Shown here in pieces: positions 63,207 to 63,267 of a stretch of 63,267 nt of DNA. The notes under the pieces were generated by a model that saw only the letters and a program-made list of their open reading frames with translations, was not told the origin of the DNA and searched no databases. Both the position numbers and the translations under genes were made by a program. The first letter of the stretch is position 1. Each line of letters opens with the position of its first letter. Source of the stretch: Novosphingobium sp. 18050 (lineage in GTDB: Bacteria > Pseudomonadota > Alphaproteobacteria > Sphingomonadales > Sphingomonadaceae); NCBI RefSeq assembly GCF_902706195.1, contig NZ_CACSJO010000027.1, positions 1-63,267 on the forward strand, in the 5' to 3' direction.

Positions 63207-63267
63207 TCAATGAGATGGGGTGGTTGCCGCCCTCCCAGACGACATTGCATCATGCCAAGGATGACCG

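Noticed and set aside
1..63267. CRISPR arrays, tRNA or rRNA genes
   Set aside because: No regularly spaced short repeats, cloverleaf or conserved rRNA sequence was noticed on either strand; a tRNAscan or CRISPR search would settle it.

Overview
The window looks like chromosomal DNA from a high-GC alphaproteobacterium of the Sphingomonadales (Novosphingobium/Sphingomonas/Sphingobium type). The basis is the combination of TonB-dependent receptors beside glycoside hydrolases, an aerobic cob cluster, sphingomonad-like IS66 and IS5 remnants, and dense, ATGA-coupled gene packing. The genus assignment is inference; no rRNA or tRNA gene was seen.

Layout. (1) 1-1580: the 3' end of a phosphorelay (Hpt) protein coupled to a REC-GGDEF diguanylate cyclase. 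(2) 1627-7843: a czcCBA-type heavy-metal efflux operon led by a small His-rich exported protein. (3) 8029-15555: an aerobic corrin-ring module, cobG-H-I-J, [cobK on the opposite strand], cobL-E-M-F, headed by a cobalamin riboswitch. With CobA supplied from elsewhere it would take precorrin-2 to hydrogenobyrinic acid. (4) 15940-18729: aconitase acnB. (5) 19411-32053: a 12.6-kb operon of four very large, tightly coupled genes (980, 1154, 1520 and 560 aa). The first resembles the DUF6603 family; the other three have no function I can name. This is the best candidate for an undescribed system. (6) 32182-45559: a carbohydrate or plant-ester utilisation locus with a ROK repressor, a palindromic operator, a TonB-dependent receptor, a tannase-like alpha/beta-hydrolase with a PKD-like tail, two small proteins plus one relic sharing a helical motif, a GH2 beta-galactosidase, a sterol-desaturase-family enzyme and a GH3 beta-glucosidase.

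(7) 45593-52600: a damaged, compositionally foreign stretch. It holds a headless TetR relic beside an intact TetR gene, a fragment of a plasmid pRiA4b ORF-3-like gene, a clearly AT-richer pair (PhoD phosphatase and a TonB-dependent receptor split by one frameshift), and a very AT-rich non-coding segment. (8) 52613-61838: a LuxR-type regulator, an outer-membrane barrel pseudogene with two nonsense codons, two paralogous winged-helix regulators placed tail to tail, and a 1894-aa repeat-rich autotransporter preceded by a perfect 9-bp inverted repeat and closed by a strong terminator. (9) 61943-63206: an IS66 remnant followed by an IS5/IS427-type transposase gene with a canonical -1 slippery heptamer but two nonsense codons.

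Overall, housekeeping modules (metal efflux, B12, aconitase) occupy the left third, and accessory and decaying DNA dominates to the right, ending at insertion-sequence debris.
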